Below are positions 1 through 9,438 of a DNA stretch of 64,000 nt, one piece after another; positions within the stretch are counted from its first letter, which is position 1, and each line of letters opens with the position of its first letter. The notes under the pieces are model-generated. The model was not told the DNA's origin. It was given only the letters and a program-made list of their open reading frames with translations, and did not search any database. Made by a program: the position numbers and the translations under genes. This DNA comes from DASXQK01 sp963724385. GTDB taxonomy: Bacteria > Pseudomonadota > Alphaproteobacteria > Dongiales > Dongiaceae. The stretch is from assembly GCA_963724385.1 (NCBI GenBank), contig CAVRUJ010000001.1, positions 124,001 through 188,000 of the forward strand, read 5' to 3'.

Positions 1-269
1 ACATCCTCGACAGCGTCGCCCGGGTCGAGGAGGGCGACGGGGTGGTGCTGCTGACCGACATGTTCGGGGGCACGCCTTCCAACCTCGCCATCTCCGTGCT
101 CGACCGCGCCAATGTCGAGGTGATCGCCGGCGTCAACCTGCCCATGCTGATCAAGCTCGCCAGCGTGCGCAGCAGCTCCAAGCTGGCGGTCGCGGTCCTC
201 CAGGCCCAGGAGGCGGGCCGCAAATACATCAACGTCGCCTCCCAGCTTCTGGCCGACGCCGGAGGGTGA
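1..269 (+). CDS. PTS EIIA of the mannose family, 3' part
   Basis: Only the last 88 residues are in the window; the frame enters at base 3 and ends with TGA at 267-269. The block LLTDMFGGTPSNLA is a signature of the mannose/fructose-type EIIA fold. The phospho-accepting His, near residue 10 in this family, lies upstream of the window. Three bases separate it from the HPr gene, so the two are surely cotranscribed. No EIIB or EIIC follows. Family knowledge: in Alphaproteobacteria this EIIA is the end acceptor of a regulatory PTS, often downstream of hprK and rapZ, and does not transport sugar. That upstream context is inferred, not seen. Confidence 0.88.
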   Translation, partial: ILDSVARVEEGDGVVLLTDMFGGTPSNLAISVLDRANVEVIAGVNLPMLIKLASVRSSSKLAVAVLQAQEAGRKYINVASQLLADAGG

Positions 270-272
270 CCG

Positions 273-554
273 ATGGACGCCTCACCCAGCTGCAGCCGGG
301 CGGCGAAAATCCTGAACCAGCGCGGGCTGCACGCCCGGGCGGCGGCCAAGTTCGTCAAGCTCGCCAATGAATTCGAGGCGGAGATCCAGGTCCGCCGCGG
401 CGAAATGACGGCGAGCGGGCGCTCGATCATGGGCCTGATGATGCTGGCGGCGGCGCCCGGCTGCGACATCGAGGTGACGGCCGTCGGGCGCGATGCGGAA
501 ACTGCGCTGGCCGCGATCATGGCGCTGGTCGGCCGCAAGTTCGATGAAGACTGA
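273..554 (+). CDS. ptsH: Phosphocarrier protein HPr
   Basis: A 93-residue HPr. The active-site region GLHARAAAKFV places the phospho-accepting His at residue 20. The second regulatory region, ASGRSIMGLMML, puts the Ser that HPr kinase modifies at residue 51. HPr passes phosphate from EI to the EIIA encoded just upstream. The Ser motif agrees with an HprK-controlled system, although hprK is not in the window. Its last 11 bases overlap the preferred start of the EI gene, so the three PTS genes form a tight operon. Confidence 0.95.
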   Translation: MDASPSCSRAAKILNQRGLHARAAAKFVKLANEFEAEIQVRRGEMTASGRSIMGLMMLAAAPGCDIEVTAVGRDAETALAAIMALVGRKFDED

Positions 555-2322
555 CCGCAAGACGCGTCGATCGACCGGCGAGCGCCGGTTCGAGGGGGTC
601 GGCGTCTCCTCCGGGATCGCCATCGGCGCCGTGCATCTGGTCGAATTGGGCGCCGTGCATGTGCCGGAATATCAGATCGAGGCCGAACAGGTGGCCGAGG
701 AGCAGCTCCGCTTCACCAAGGCGGTGGCCCTCTCCCAGAAGCAGATCCGCAAGCTTGGCGCCAAGGCCGCCGGCCTTCACGGCGCCGCGGCGGAGGAGAT
801 CGGGATCCTCCTCGAAGCCCATCTCCACATGCTCTCGGGCAGCCGGGTGCTGCGCGGCGTGGAACACCGGATCGGGCGCGACCGGATCAACGCCGAGGCG
901 GCGGTCCAGGCGGAGATCTCCGCCGTCGCCCAGGAATTTGCCGCCCTGGACGACGCCTATATCGCCGCCCGCGCCCATGACGTGCGCGAGGTGGGCGACC
1001 GGCTGATCCGCAATCTGACCAAGACGCCCTATGCCGCCTTCACCCATCTGCCCGAGGGCACGATCCTGGTCGCGGAGGAATTGACCCCGGCCGATACCGC
1101 CCTCATGGACCCGAGGCTCATCGGCGGCTTCGCCACTCTGCTGGGCGGCGCGGAGAGCCATACCGCGATCATGGCGCGGTCCCTCGGACTCCCGGCGGTG
1201 CTCGGCGTCACAGGGCTCCTGGGGGCCATGCGCAACGGCGAAACCCTCATCGTCGACGGCGATGAGGGCCGGGTCATCCTGCGCCCGCGCGCCGACACGC
1301 TCGGCGAATACCGCCGCCGGCAGGGCGCTCATGAACGGGACAAGCGCCTGCTGGCGCGGCTCAGCGGCCTGCCCGCCGTCACCCGCGACGGCACCGCGAT
1401 CGCGCTATTCGCCAATCTCGAGCTGCCCCGCGAGCTGGCGGCGGGGATCGAGGCGGGCGCCCAAGGCGTGGGCCTGCTGCGCACCGAATTCATGTTCATG
1501 AACCGTGACAGCCTGCCCGACGAGGAAGAGCAATATCAGGCGCTCAAAGCCCTGGTGGAGGGGCTGGACGGCCGGCCCATCACCGCCCGCACTCTCGACG
1601 TGGGCGGCGACAAGCTGGCCCAGGCGATGGCCGGGATGCACGGGCCCGGCGCCAATCCGGCCTTGGGCCTGCGCGCCATCCGCCTCTCCCTCAAGGAGCG
1701 CCCGCTCTTGGACGCCCAGCTCGGCGCCATGATTCGGGCCGCGGCCCATGGCCCCTTGCGCATCCTGCTGCCGATGATCTCCTCGCTTGCCGAGCTGAAG
1801 CAGGTGCGCGAGGCCATGCATGTGGTCGCCCGGCGCCTGAAGCGCCGGGGCAGCAAGATTCCCGATCCGTTGCCGCCGCTGGGCGTCATGATCGAGGTGC
1901 CGGGGGCGGCACTCGCCGCCGATGCGCTCGCACAGGAAGCGGACTTCTTCGCCATCGGCAGCAACGACCTCACCATGTACACGCTCGCCATCGACCGCGG
2001 CGAGGAGCAGGTGGCGCATCTTTACAACCCGCTGCATCCCGCGGTGCTGCGCCTCATTCAGTTCGCGACCGAGGCGGCGCTCAGGGCCCGAATCCCGGTC
2101 TCGGTCTGCGGCGAGATCGCCGGCGATCCGCGCTACACGCCGCTCCTGATCGGGCTCGGCATTCGCGAGCTCTCCATGGCCGGGCAGTCCCTGCCGCGGG
2201 TCAAGCAGCGCATCCGCAGCCTCGATTTCCTGTCGGCGGCGCGCTGCGCCCGGCTGATCATGGACCAGTCGGATCCGGGCCGGATCGGCGCCCTGCTGGA
2301 CGATTTCAACGCGCTCGCCTGA
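544..2322 (+). CDS. ptsP: PTS enzyme I (phosphoenolpyruvate-protein phosphotransferase)
   Basis: EI takes phosphate from phosphoenolpyruvate and gives it to HPr. The frame is open from 493, but ATG 544 is preferred because it gives 592 residues and overlaps HPr by only 11 bases. The swivelling-domain motif GGAESHTAIMARS holds the phospho-His at about residue 206. The PEP-binding barrel shows LRTEFMFM, and SVCGEIAGD holds the catalytic Cys at about residue 522. There is no N-terminal GAF domain, so this is the short form and not the nitrogen-PTS form. With EIIA and HPr it makes a complete phosphorelay with no sugar-specific permease nearby. Confidence 0.93.
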   Translation: MKTDRKTRRSTGERRFEGVGVSSGIAIGAVHLVELGAVHVPEYQIEAEQVAEEQLRFTKAVALSQKQIRKLGAKAAGLHGAAAEEIGILLEAHLHMLSGSRVLRGVEHRIGRDRINAEAAVQAEISAVAQEFAALDDAYIAARAHDVREVGDRLIRNLTKTPYAAFTHLPEGTILVAEELTPADTALMDPRLIGGFATLLGGAESHTAIMARSLGLPAVLGVTGLLGAMRNGETLIVDGDEGRVILRPRADTLGEYRRRQGAHERDKRLLARLSGLPAVTRDGTAIALFANLELPRELAAGIEAGAQGVGLLRTEFMFMNRDSLPDEEEQYQALKALVEGLDGRPITARTLDVGGDKLAQAMAGMHGPGANPALGLRAIRLSLKERPLLDAQLGAMIRAAAHGPLRILLPMISSLAELKQVREAMHVVARRLKRRGSKIPDPLPPLGVMIEVPGAALAADALAQEADFFAIGSNDLTMYTLAIDRGEEQVAHLYNPLHPAVLRLIQFATEAALRARIPVSVCGEIAGDPRYTPLLIGLGIRELSMAGQSLPRVKQRIRSLDFLSAARCARLIMDQSDPGRIGALLDDFNALA

Positions 2323-2416
2323 AGCCGGCGATCCAAACCCGCTTGCCTCTGTTGGGGGCCGTTGGTAGAAGGCCGGGCTCCATTCAGGTCCACAAATTCC
2401 CCGGGAGATCGCGCCC

Positions 2417-3817
2417 ATGAGCGCCAAAGAGGACTATCGCGTCGCCGACCTGTCGCTGGCCGAATGGGGCCGGCGCGAGATCGCCATTGCCGAGACCGAG
2501 ATGCCGGGCCTGATGGCGCTGCGCCAGGAGTTCGGCAAGAAGAAGCCGCTCAAGGGCGCGCGCATCGCGGGCTCCCTGCATATGACCATTCAGACGGCGG
2601 TGCTGATCGAGACCCTGCGGGCCCTGGGCGCCGACGTCCGTTGGGCGTCGTGCAACATCTATTCGACCCAGGATCATGCCGCCGCGGCCATCGCCAAGGC
2701 GGGCGTGCCCGTCTTCGCCTACAAGGGCGAATCCCTGGCGGACTACTGGAACTTCAGCCACCGGATCTTCGAATGGTCGGACGGTGGTGCGGCCAACATG
2801 ATCCTCGACGATGGGGGCGATGCGACGCTGCTGGTCCATCTCGGCATCAAGGCGGCCAAGGACGCCAAGGTCATCGCCAAGCCCGCGAACGAGGAGGAGG
2901 AATTCCTCTACGCCGCCATCGCCAATCGTTTGAAGCAGAATCCCGGCTGGTACGCCGAGGTCGGCAAGTCGATCCGCGGCGTGACCGAGGAGACGACGAC
3001 CGGCGTCCATCGGCTCTATGAGATGGCGAAGCAAGGCCGGCTGCTGTTCCCGGCCATCAACGTCAACGATTCGGTGACCAAGTCGAAGTTCGACAATCTC
3101 TACGGGACCCGGGAGAGCCTGGTCGATGGCATCAGGCGTGCCACCGACGTGATGATGGCCGGCAAGGTCGCCGTGGTCTGCGGCTACGGCGACGTGGGCA
3201 AGGGCAGTGCCGCTTCGCTGCGCAACGCCGGCGCCCGGGTCATGGTGACGGAAGTGGATCCGATTTGCGCGCTGCAGGCCGCCATGGAAGGCTATCAGGT
3301 GACGACCATGGAGGACGCGGCACCGGTCGCCGACATGTTCGTCACCGCCACGGGCAACATCGACGTCATCACCATCGACCATATGCGGGCGATGAAGGAC
3401 CGGGCCATCGTCTGCAACATCGGCCACTTCGACAGCGAGATCCAGATCGCGGCCTTGCGGAACTACAAGTGGGAAAACGTCAAGCCGCAGGTGGACGAGG
3501 TCGTCTTCCCCGACGGCAAACGGCTGATCGTGCTGGCCGAGGGCCGGCTGGTGAACCTCGGCTGCGCCACCGGGCATCCGAGCTTCGTCATGAGCGCCTC
3601 CTTCACCAACCAGGTGCTGGCCCAGATCGAGCTCTGGCAGAATCCCGACAAGTACCAGCGCCAGGTCTATGTCCTGCCCAAGCATCTGGACGAGAAGGTG
3701 GCGGCCCTGCACCTGGCCAAGGTGGGGGCGAAGCTCACCAAGCTGTCGGAGAGCCAGGCTTCCTACCTGGGCGTGGCCGCGAGCGGGCCCTTCAAGCCGG
3801 ACCAGTACCGCTATTGA
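2417..3817 (+). CDS. ahcY: S-adenosylhomocysteinase
   Basis: A 466-residue enzyme that cleaves S-adenosylhomocysteine to adenosine and homocysteine, clearing the product inhibitor of methyltransferases. Clear family blocks are GSLHMTIQTAVLIETL near the N-terminus, the NAD-binding CGYGDVGKGSAAS in the middle and the C-terminal tail FKPDQYRY with its conserved Lys and Tyr. A GGGAGA ribosome-binding site lies upstream of ATG 2417. The 94-bp gap from the EI gene holds no recognisable riboswitch. The order HPr, EI, ahcY, sensor kinase is a known alphaproteobacterial arrangement. An adenosine-kinase-like gene that could use the released adenosine lies at 47045. Confidence 0.97.
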   Translation: MSAKEDYRVADLSLAEWGRREIAIAETEMPGLMALRQEFGKKKPLKGARIAGSLHMTIQTAVLIETLRALGADVRWASCNIYSTQDHAAAAIAKAGVPVFAYKGESLADYWNFSHRIFEWSDGGAANMILDDGGDATLLVHLGIKAAKDAKVIAKPANEEEEFLYAAIANRLKQNPGWYAEVGKSIRGVTEETTTGVHRLYEMAKQGRLLFPAINVNDSVTKSKFDNLYGTRESLVDGIRRATDVMMAGKVAVVCGYGDVGKGSAASLRNAGARVMVTEVDPICALQAAMEGYQVTTMEDAAPVADMFVTATGNIDVITIDHMRAMKDRAIVCNIGHFDSEIQIAALRNYKWENVKPQVDEVVFPDGKRLIVLAEGRLVNLGCATGHPSFVMSASFTNQVLAQIELWQNPDKYQRQVYVLPKHLDEKVAALHLAKVGAKLTKLSESQASYLGVAASGPFKPDQYRY

Positions 3818-3890
3818 GGCCCGTGTCGATCGCGCGGGAGGCCCGGCGCCGGCATGGTTTCGGCGAGGATTTCCGGCTAGACTCATTAGT

Positions 3891-6257
3891 GTGACGAATC
3901 GCCGACTCCTTTCGCCGGCGTTGGGCGGCGCCATCGTCCTGTTGGCGGCGGCGCTGGCCTTTGCCGAGGCGAAGGCGCCTTCCGACTCGATCCAGCGAAC
4001 CTGGTGGGACGCCGGCGTGGTTGGCGTCACGGTTTTCTTCGCGGTGCTCCTGGTCCTCTGGATGGGCCGGGGCTGGGCGATGGACCGCCGGCGTTTCCAG
4101 GCTCTGCTGGGCGAGCTTCCCGGTGGCATGGCGGTGTTCCGGGGCCGGCGGGTCGGCCCGCTCTGGCATTCCCCCGCCTTTACCAACCTGCTCGGAACTC
4201 CCGCCCTTCTGGCCGCCGAGGGGATCGCGGAAGCCGACCGTCCGCGCTTCGTCGCCGCCTTCGGAGCGCTCCGGGGTCAAGGCGTCGCGTTCGACTTGGT
4301 GCTGGCGCGATTGTCCGACGGCAATCCCTTGCGGATTGCCGGCCGGCGCGATCCCGCCGGGGACGATCTTCTCTGGGTCGCCGAAGCCGACGCCACCGCG
4401 GCGCCCGACGGCTTTACCGCCCTTCTCGACAGCCTTCCTTTCCCGATCTGGCTGAGGGCCAAGAACCTTTCGCTTGCTTGGTGCAACACGGCCTACGCCA
4501 GGCTGGTGGACCGCAATCGCGCGGCTGCCATACGCGACGGGGTGGAGATCGGCCGCGGGGCGATCGAGGAAGGCGGGCTGGCGCTCGCGCGCCGCGCCCG
4601 CAGCCTCGGCCGGATGCAGGAGGAAAGCCATCACCTGGTGAGCGGCGGCCGTCGCCTGCTGTTCGATTTCTGCGAGGCGCCGCTCGCCGACGGCCGGATG
4701 GTTGGGTTTGCCCGGGACGTGACCGCAGTCGAGGAAACCCAGGCCGAACTCGCCCGGCATGTCGCGGCCCAGGACGAATTGCTGGAGCATCTGGGCGCGG
4801 CCATCGCCATCTTCGGGCCGGATCAGCGCCTGCGCTTCTACAACCGCGCCTATGCCCGCCTGTTCAGCCATGACGAGGCGTTCTTGCGCACCGGGCCCAG
4901 CATGGACGAGCTGTTCGACATCGCGCGGGAGCGCCGGCAGATCGAGGATCTGCCCGATTTCCCGGCCTTCAAGCGGGCCCAGATCCGGCGCCTCATGAGC
5001 GTCGTCGAGCCGCTGGACGAGCTGATGCATCAGCCGAGCGGCGTCACCATCCGTAGGGTCGCCGCGGCCCACCCCTTCGGCGGCGTGATGCTGATCCACG
5101 AGGATGTCACCGACCGCCTGCAGCTCGAGCGTTCCTACAACACCCTGATCGAAGTCCAGCGCGACACCCTGGACAACCTCAGCGAAGGCATCGCCGTGTT
5201 CGGCGGCGACGGGCGCCTCAAGCTCTCCAACCCCGCCTTCGCCGCCCAGTGGGGCTTCACCGCCGGCGCGCTCGCCGGAGGTCCGCATCTGGCCCAGCTG
5301 GTCGAGCGCTTCCGCAACCTGCTCCAGGCCGAGGACTGGCAGGCGCTCCGCCAGCAGATGATCGCCGGCATCGAGGAGCGCCATCCGCGCAGCATGCGCT
5401 TCTCCTGCGCCGACAACCGGGTGATCGACTTCGTGGCCTTGCCGCTGCCCGACGGCGGCGTGCTGTGCCGCTTCGCCGACGTGACCGACAGCGTCCGGGT
5501 CCAGCGCGCCCTCATCGAGCGCAACGAGGCCCTCGAGACGGCCGACCGCCTCAAGACCGAATTCCTGGCCAATGTCTCCTATGAGCTGCGCACGCCGCTC
5601 ACCAGCATCATCGGCTTTTCGGAGATGCTGGATCGCGGGCTCTTCGGCCCCCTCAACGAGCGCCAGGCCGAATATGCCGGCAGCATCGTGACCGCTTCGC
5701 GCAGCCTGCTCGCGGTCATCGACGATATCCTGGACCTCGCCAATATCGAGGCCGGCTATCTGCAGCTGAACCTGGGGGTGATCGACGTCGCCCAGCTCTT
5801 CCGCGATCTGCGCGCACTCACGGCCGAGCGGGCGCGCAGCTACGGCATCACCCTTGCCTTCGAAGAGCCGTCCGCGATCGGCCAGCTCACAGCCGACGAG
5901 CGGCGCCTGAAGCAGGCCCTCTTCAACCTGATCAGCAACGCGATGAAGTTCACCCCGGCCGAGGGCCGGATCACCGTCTCCGCCGGGCGCGCCGGCGAGA
6001 TGGTGGAGTTCACCGTCGCCGACACCGGGGTCGGCATCGCCGCGGCCGATCAGGCGCGCATGTTCGAGAAGTTCGTGCGCGTGGGCAGCGGCCGGCAGAC
6101 TGGCGTCGGCCTCGGCCTCGCCCTGGTCCGCAGCCTCATCGACCTTCACGCCGGAACAGTCTCGCTCGCCTCGGAGCCCGGCAAGGGGACCACGGTCGTC
6201 TGCCGGATACCCGCCGCGGGCCCCAAGGCGCAGGCGCAACAGCAGCCGGCGGCCTGA
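3891..6257 (+). CDS. divL: DivL-like multi-PAS kinase with Tyr in place of the H-box His
   Basis: A 788-residue membrane sensor kinase, taking GTG 3891 as start because the frame upstream overlaps ahcY. Two hydrophobic segments (about residues 8-25 and 38-56) are followed by PAS-like regions. The dimerisation box reads NVSYELRTPLTSIIGF: the phospho-His is replaced by Tyr at about residue 564 (TAT, 5580-5582). The ATPase domain looks intact, with the N box FNLISNAMKF, DTGVGIA and GVGLGLALV. The same Tyr substitution defines DivL of Caulobacter (Tyr550), which acts on the CckA-ChpT-CtrA pathway. Assignment as DivL rests on this motif, the architecture and the ahcY neighbourhood; a Tyr-bearing paralogue is possible. 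Confidence 0.8.
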   Translation: MTNRRLLSPALGGAIVLLAAALAFAEAKAPSDSIQRTWWDAGVVGVTVFFAVLLVLWMGRGWAMDRRRFQALLGELPGGMAVFRGRRVGPLWHSPAFTNLLGTPALLAAEGIAEADRPRFVAAFGALRGQGVAFDLVLARLSDGNPLRIAGRRDPAGDDLLWVAEADATAAPDGFTALLDSLPFPIWLRAKNLSLAWCNTAYARLVDRNRAAAIRDGVEIGRGAIEEGGLALARRARSLGRMQEESHHLVSGGRRLLFDFCEAPLADGRMVGFARDVTAVEETQAELARHVAAQDELLEHLGAAIAIFGPDQRLRFYNRAYARLFSHDEAFLRTGPSMDELFDIARERRQIEDLPDFPAFKRAQIRRLMSVVEPLDELMHQPSGVTIRRVAAAHPFGGVMLIHEDVTDRLQLERSYNTLIEVQRDTLDNLSEGIAVFGGDGRLKLSNPAFAAQWGFTAGALAGGPHLAQLVERFRNLLQAEDWQALRQQMIAGIEERHPRSMRFSCADNRVIDFVALPLPDGGVLCRFADVTDSVRVQRALIERNEALETADRLKTEFLANVSYELRTPLTSIIGFSEMLDRGLFGPLNERQAEYAGSIVTASRSLLAVIDDILDLANIEAGYLQLNLGVIDVAQLFRDLRALTAERARSYGITLAFEEPSAIGQLTADERRLKQALFNLISNAMKFTPAEGRITVSAGRAGEMVEFTVADTGVGIAAADQARMFEKFVRVGSGRQTGVGLGLALVRSLIDLHAGTVSLASEPGKGTTVVCRIPAAGPKAQAQQQPAA

Positions 6258-6297
6258 ACCGACGTTGCACGGCCGGCCTTGCAAGCCGCCGAAGGCG

Positions 6298-7509
6298 TCA
6301 GACCAAGCTGGCTTGAATCATTCCGCCCGCCGCCAGCAGCATAACGATGACGAGCGGCGGGACTTCCGCGATGGTGAGCAGAGCGAAGCCGGTCAGCGCG
6401 ATGGCGAAATCGCTTGGCGCGGCCACGGCGCTGACCCAGACGGGGTTATAGAGCGCGGCCAGGAGCAGACCCACCACGGCGGCATTGGCGCCCTGCATCG
6501 CCGCCTGAGCGGCCTTGCGCCGGCGCAGCCCATGCCAGAACGGCAGCACGCCGAGAAGAAGCATGAGTCCGGGCAGGAAGATGGCGACGAGGCAGAGCAG
6601 AGCGCCCTGCCAGCCGTTCGGCCCCGGTTGCATCACCGCGCCGAGATAGGCGGCGAAGGTGAATAGCGGCCCGGGCACCGCCTGGGCGGCGCCATAGCCG
6701 GCGAGAAACGTATTGGCGTCGACCCAGCCTGGCCGGACGACGGCGGCTTGCAACAGCGGCAGCACCACATGGCCGCCGCCGAAGACCAGCGCCCCGGAGC
6801 GCCAGAAGGCAGCGATTTCGGCAATGGCGTGGTCGGCCGGCCAAATCCGGCTGGCGAGCGGAAGGCCCGCGAGGAGAACGAAGAACAAGACAAGGGCGAC
6901 GATGCCGGCCGTCTTCGAGACCGGGATCGCAAGCGGCAGCGGCTCTGCTTCCGCCGCCGGGCCTCTGAGCAGCAACCCGGCCAGCGCCCCGGCCGCGATG
7001 GCCGCGATCTGGGCCAAGGCCGTCGGCGCCAGGAGCACGATCAGCGCCGCGGCCACGGCGAGGGCGGCGCGCGGGCGATCCGGGCAGAGGCTTCGCGCCA
7101 TGCCCCAGACGGCCTGGGCGACCACGGCCACGGCGACCAGCTTCAGGCCATGGAGAAAGCCTTGGCCCAGCGGCCCCGAAAGCGCCCCGCCCAGGAAGGC
7201 GAAGAGGGTGAGGGCGAGCGCCGAAGGAAGGGTGAAGCCGAGCCAGGCGGCGAGACCGCCGCCGTAGCCCGCTCTCAGCAAGCCGAGGGCGAAGCCGGTC
7301 TGGCTGCTGGCGGGGCCGGGCAGGAACTGGCAAAGCCCAACCAGATCGGCATAGGCCGACTCGTCGAGCCAGCGGCGCCGGGCGACGAACTCGCGCCGGA
7401 AATATCCGAGATGCGCGACCGGCCCGCCGAACGAGGTGAGGCCGAGCTTAAGGAAGGCGAGGAAGACCTCGCCGAAATTTCCCTTTGGTTTTCCATTGTT
7501 GGATTGCAT
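6298..7509 (-). CDS. chrA: Chromate transporter, CHR family
   Basis: A 403-residue, strongly hydrophobic inner-membrane protein. The N-terminal half carries the CHR signatures FGGPVAHLGYFR and QFLPGPASSQ, and the second half repeats the fold in degenerate form (VFGGGHVVLPLLQ and AVPGPLFTFAAYLGA), as in long-chain members. Family members export chromate, though many homologues have not been tested. It converges on the DivL-like gene with a 40-bp gap. No ChrB-type regulator or other resistance gene is adjacent, so the physiological substrate is uncertain. Confidence 0.92.
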   Translation of the reverse strand: MQSNNGKPKGNFGEVFLAFLKLGLTSFGGPVAHLGYFRREFVARRRWLDESAYADLVGLCQFLPGPASSQTGFALGLLRAGYGGGLAAWLGFTLPSALALTLFAFLGGALSGPLGQGFLHGLKLVAVAVVAQAVWGMARSLCPDRPRAALAVAAALIVLLAPTALAQIAAIAAGALAGLLLRGPAAEAEPLPLAIPVSKTAGIVALVLFFVLLAGLPLASRIWPADHAIAEIAAFWRSGALVFGGGHVVLPLLQAAVVRPGWVDANTFLAGYGAAQAVPGPLFTFAAYLGAVMQPGPNGWQGALLCLVAIFLPGLMLLLGVLPFWHGLRRRKAAQAAMQGANAAVVGLLLAALYNPVWVSAVAAPSDFAIALTGFALLTIAEVPPLVIVMLLAAGGMIQASLV

Positions 7510-7644
7510 GCGGACTGGATTTCAGGAACTCAGGTGAGATGCATCGCGCTGGGTCCGCAATTTAGCAGTCTATCGAGGCATCGAATCTATCTCACCGATG
7601 TTACCCAATCTCCGCCTACCGATCGAACACCGGTCGCGCGAATC

Positions 7645-8775
7645 CTAGGAACCAAGTAGCTTCATCTCCGCCTTGGCCGCGGTGAATTCTACAAAATCGG
7701 GGGGACAGTCGGCGATTGCGGATTTGAACGAACGCTTGGCATCGGCAATCAGCTTATTTTGCAAATAGTATTCGCCAACATAGAACTGTGCCTCACAGGC
7801 CTGATCGCGCTGGGTGCTTTCGCTCCCCATGGCCGCTTCCGCAAATACATCTTCGATCGTGCCGTGATTGATGTATAGATCGACAACGGGGGCAGGCCAT
7901 TTCCCTCCCGCTATCTTCAACGCATTTGCTGCGAGTTCGTTCTGGTCGTCCTGGCCACTGCGCAAATTGGCGAGGTGACGCCAAATGACCTTGTAGGCGT
8001 CCTTTGGGTCTTTGGCCAAGGCCTGCCCGAGATCGTCGCGGGCCAGCTGGTAGGCACCCGTGTAGTAGTGGATGAGCCCGCGCTCGTACAAAATCGCGTC
8101 TGCGGCATCGGGGCCCAGGTGCGAGGCGGTGTTCAAATCGTTTAGGGCGGGCCCAAACTGGTCGGTCGCGAGAAAGGTCTGTGCACGCCCCAGGTATGCT
8201 TTGAAGTCCAAGGGATCGAGCCCAATGACGGAGTCGAAATCATTACGTGCGCGTTCGAAGTCGTGCTCTGCCAGGTACGAGGCACCCCTGACCAACAGAG
8301 CATGCGGGTAGTTCGGTTTGTTTTGGACAGCTAAATTGCAAAACCGAATTGCCCGATCGTATTTCTTGGTGGCAAATTCAGCGATGCAACTGTCACCGAG
8401 TGCAGTCGCGTTAGCTGGATCAATTGCGAGTGCCCGTCCCAGATCCGCCAGCGCATCATCGTAGCGCTGCTTGCCGATATAGGCGACGCCACGATTGACC
8501 AACGCGTCGAGGTTGGCCGGCTCCTTGGCTAGGGCTGCATCCGCATACTGGATCGCCTGATCGTAATTGCCGACAGCTATCGATTTGGCCGCGTGATTCG
8601 CGAGACTGCCTGCGCTCTCAGGACCAAAGAAGGCCAAAACCGCCCGTATCAGGGCGCCGGCAACAACCAGCAGCAAGAGGACAAGGCGAACGCGAGACCG
8701 CGAACTTGCGGTTGCTCCTTTGGATGCGGCTTGCACCGGAGAATCTGATCCTTGCAGTGGGCCGGTAGTGCGCAA
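7645..8775 (-). CDS. Membrane-anchored tetratricopeptide repeat protein
   Basis: A 376-residue protein. A cytoplasmic N-terminal stretch and one membrane segment (about residues 29-50) precede a run of TPR units, for example AVGNYDQAIQYADAAL and KQRYDDALADLGRAL, spaced at about 34 residues to about residue 250. The C-terminal third has two Cys-containing helices and no known catalytic motif. TPR proteins act as assembly scaffolds; no partner can be named. The gene looks less GC-rich than its neighbours and stands alone between chrA and a cupin gene, which may mean it was acquired. Confidence 0.75.
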   Translation of the reverse strand: MRTTGPLQGSDSPVQAASKGATASSRSRVRLVLLLLVVAGALIRAVLAFFGPESAGSLANHAAKSIAVGNYDQAIQYADAALAKEPANLDALVNRGVAYIGKQRYDDALADLGRALAIDPANATALGDSCIAEFATKKYDRAIRFCNLAVQNKPNYPHALLVRGASYLAEHDFERARNDFDSVIGLDPLDFKAYLGRAQTFLATDQFGPALNDLNTASHLGPDAADAILYERGLIHYYTGAYQLARDDLGQALAKDPKDAYKVIWRHLANLRSGQDDQNELAANALKIAGGKWPAPVVDLYINHGTIEDVFAEAAMGSESTQRDQACEAQFYVGEYYLQNKLIADAKRSFKSAIADCPPDFVEFTAAKAEMKLLGS

Positions 8776-9025
8776 TTTGCCGCCTCGCGATCATGCCTCA
8801 ACCGCTCGGCATCACGCCAGCGGAGTAAACGCAAAGGTAGGATACAGCGCATCTGAGGCGCTTGAGAAGCGCGTCCACACAACTTGGCGCTGTACCAAGT
8901 GATAGAAAGACCGAATCGTGACGGCGGCCTTCATGAGGACATACAATTGGAATGGACTCCAACTGATCCTCGCTGTGCAGGACGGTCTCAGATTGGCAGG
9001 CTCTGCTTTCATGGGAGAAATTGAC

Positions 9026-9388
9026 ATGGCCTCCGACAGCCTCGATGCCGTACGCAACGTCATAAACATGAGCAAAACCGCCTTCCGGCCCTATGACCGC
9101 TATGGCAAAGCGATCCCGGGGCTGTCCTGGCTGCCGTTGGATTTCGACGAGGAGAAGGGCAGCGGCCTCTATCTCGTCCGCTTTTCCCCGGGCGCCCGCT
9201 CGCTGCCCCACGAGCATGTCTTCGGCGAGGCCTTCATCGTGCTGGAGGGGCGGCTCATCGACAGCGACGGGCGGGAGCTGAAGGCGGGTGAATTCGTGCG
9301 CTACCGGCCGGGAAGCGAGCATTATTCCACGGCGCCCGAGGGCTGTCTGCTGGCCGTGCATCTGCGAGGCCCCAATCGGCTTCTCTGA
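9026..9388 (+). CDS. Cupin-domain protein of the ChrR/anti-sigma cupin type
   Basis: A 120-residue single cupin. The frame is open from 8918, but ATG 9026 is chosen because GGAGA sits 8 bases upstream of it. The metal-binding pattern PHEHVFGEAFIVLEG followed by PGSEHYSTAPEG is typical of a small cupin with His and Glu ligands. It resembles the cupins that bind zinc or small ligands in regulation or detoxification, but nothing nearby defines a substrate. A palindromic repeat follows 50 bp downstream. Confidence 0.75.
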   Translation: MASDSLDAVRNVINMSKTAFRPYDRYGKAIPGLSWLPLDFDEEKGSGLYLVRFSPGARSLPHEHVFGEAFIVLEGRLIDSDGRELKAGEFVRYRPGSEHYSTAPEGCLLAVHLRGPNRLL

Positions 9389-9438
9389 GGCGGGCCTAAG
9401 GCGAGATCCGACAGGACGGAATCATTTCATCCCTTCTG

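Noticed and set aside
2323..2416. Possible SAH or SAM riboswitch before ahcY
   Set aside because: The 94-bp gap shows no conserved core or pairing pattern that I can recognise.
3792..6284. Long open frame on the minus strand opposite the DivL-like gene
   Set aside because: It mirrors the codon pattern of a high-GC gene and has no family motif; the plus-strand protein is certain.
8798..9361. 187-residue minus-strand frame opposite the cupin
   Set aside because: Shadow frame; the cupin on the plus strand has clear metal-site motifs and a good ribosome-binding site.
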